The notes beneath the pieces are model-generated. The model made no database searches, had not been told where the DNA came from, and saw only the letters and a program-made list of their open reading frames with translations. A stretch of 33,744 nt of DNA from Clostridiales bacterium (GTDB taxonomy: Bacteria > Bacillota > Clostridia > Oscillospirales > Oscillospiraceae). Location: assembly GCA_029010715.1 (NCBI GenBank), contig JAQXKZ010000009.1, forward strand, positions 1 through 33,744. Direction: 5' to 3'. Within the stretch, counting starts at the first letter, position 1; the number at the start of each line of letters is the position of its first letter. This document shows positions 33,677 through 33,744 of the stretch, piece by piece. Both the position numbers and the translations under genes were made by a program.

Positions 33677-33744
33677 ATGGCAGCGGATAGAGTCCAGATT
33701 CCCAACATCACGCCCCATGTCTGCCGCCATACCTACTGCAGCAC
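33677..33744 (+). pseudogene. Tyrosine recombinase (integrase) fragment
   Basis: The frame from 33677 reads IPNITPHVCRHTYCS, the box-II region of Tn916-type tyrosine integrases, including the catalytic HxxRH (HVCRH). The frame is closed by a stop at 33635-33637, so the N-terminal two thirds of a normal integrase is absent here. The fragment runs off the window end; a remnant or truncated gene is most likely. It directly follows the low-GC GNAT gene. Confidence 0.7.

Overview
The window looks like chromosomal DNA from a GC-rich member of the Clostridia, probably Oscillospirales. This is inferred from the S10/spc ribosomal operon with a zinc-type S14 and a zinc-ribbon L24, strong TTGACA/TATAAT promoters in an otherwise GC-rich sequence, AGGAGG ribosome binding sites, type I L-asparaginase, a BMP-type nucleoside transporter and FixAB-type ETF genes. 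No database search was possible.

Layout. (1) 231-7114, minus strand: fifteen ribosomal protein genes from rpsJ to rpsZ, read right to left, with a consensus promoter at 7423-7451, a roughly 300-nt leader carrying a terminator-like hairpin, and an unusual structured region after rpsZ where rpsH would normally follow at once. (2) 7749-11621, plus: L-asparaginase and two FAD-dependent oxidoreductases as one operon. (3) 11826-13493, minus: a FixAB-like electron transfer flavoprotein, converging on region 2 at a strong bidirectional hairpin. (4) 13786-22545: a small Dabb-domain gene, then a nucleoside-salvage block: udk-tdk (minus) divergent from deoD (plus), a four-gene BMP-type ABC importer and pseudouridine-5'-phosphate glycosidase. 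(5) 22806-32614, plus: an eight-gene operon with two paralogous family-2 glycosyltransferases, a Wzx-like flippase, three ATP-grasp ligases, a CaiT-like BCCT transporter and a VioA-like sugar aminotransferase. (6) 32818-33744: a double-GNAT acetyltransferase of visibly lower GC and the catalytic-core fragment of a tyrosine recombinase, suggesting the edge of a mobile element.

Region 5 is the best candidate for an undescribed system. The parts suggest a surface glycan in which an amino sugar, made by the aminotransferase, is amide-linked to amino acids or other carboxylates by the ATP-grasp enzymes, assembled by the glycosyltransferases and exported by the flippase; the CaiT-like carrier may supply or exchange a quaternary-amine compound. 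This is inference from domain content and gene order. Smaller points of interest are the back-to-back divergent nucleoside promoters within an inverted repeat, a 27-bp tandem duplication at the end of rplC, a low-complexity RGG-like tail on ribosomal protein S3, and candidate regulatory RNA structures in the ribosomal operon.
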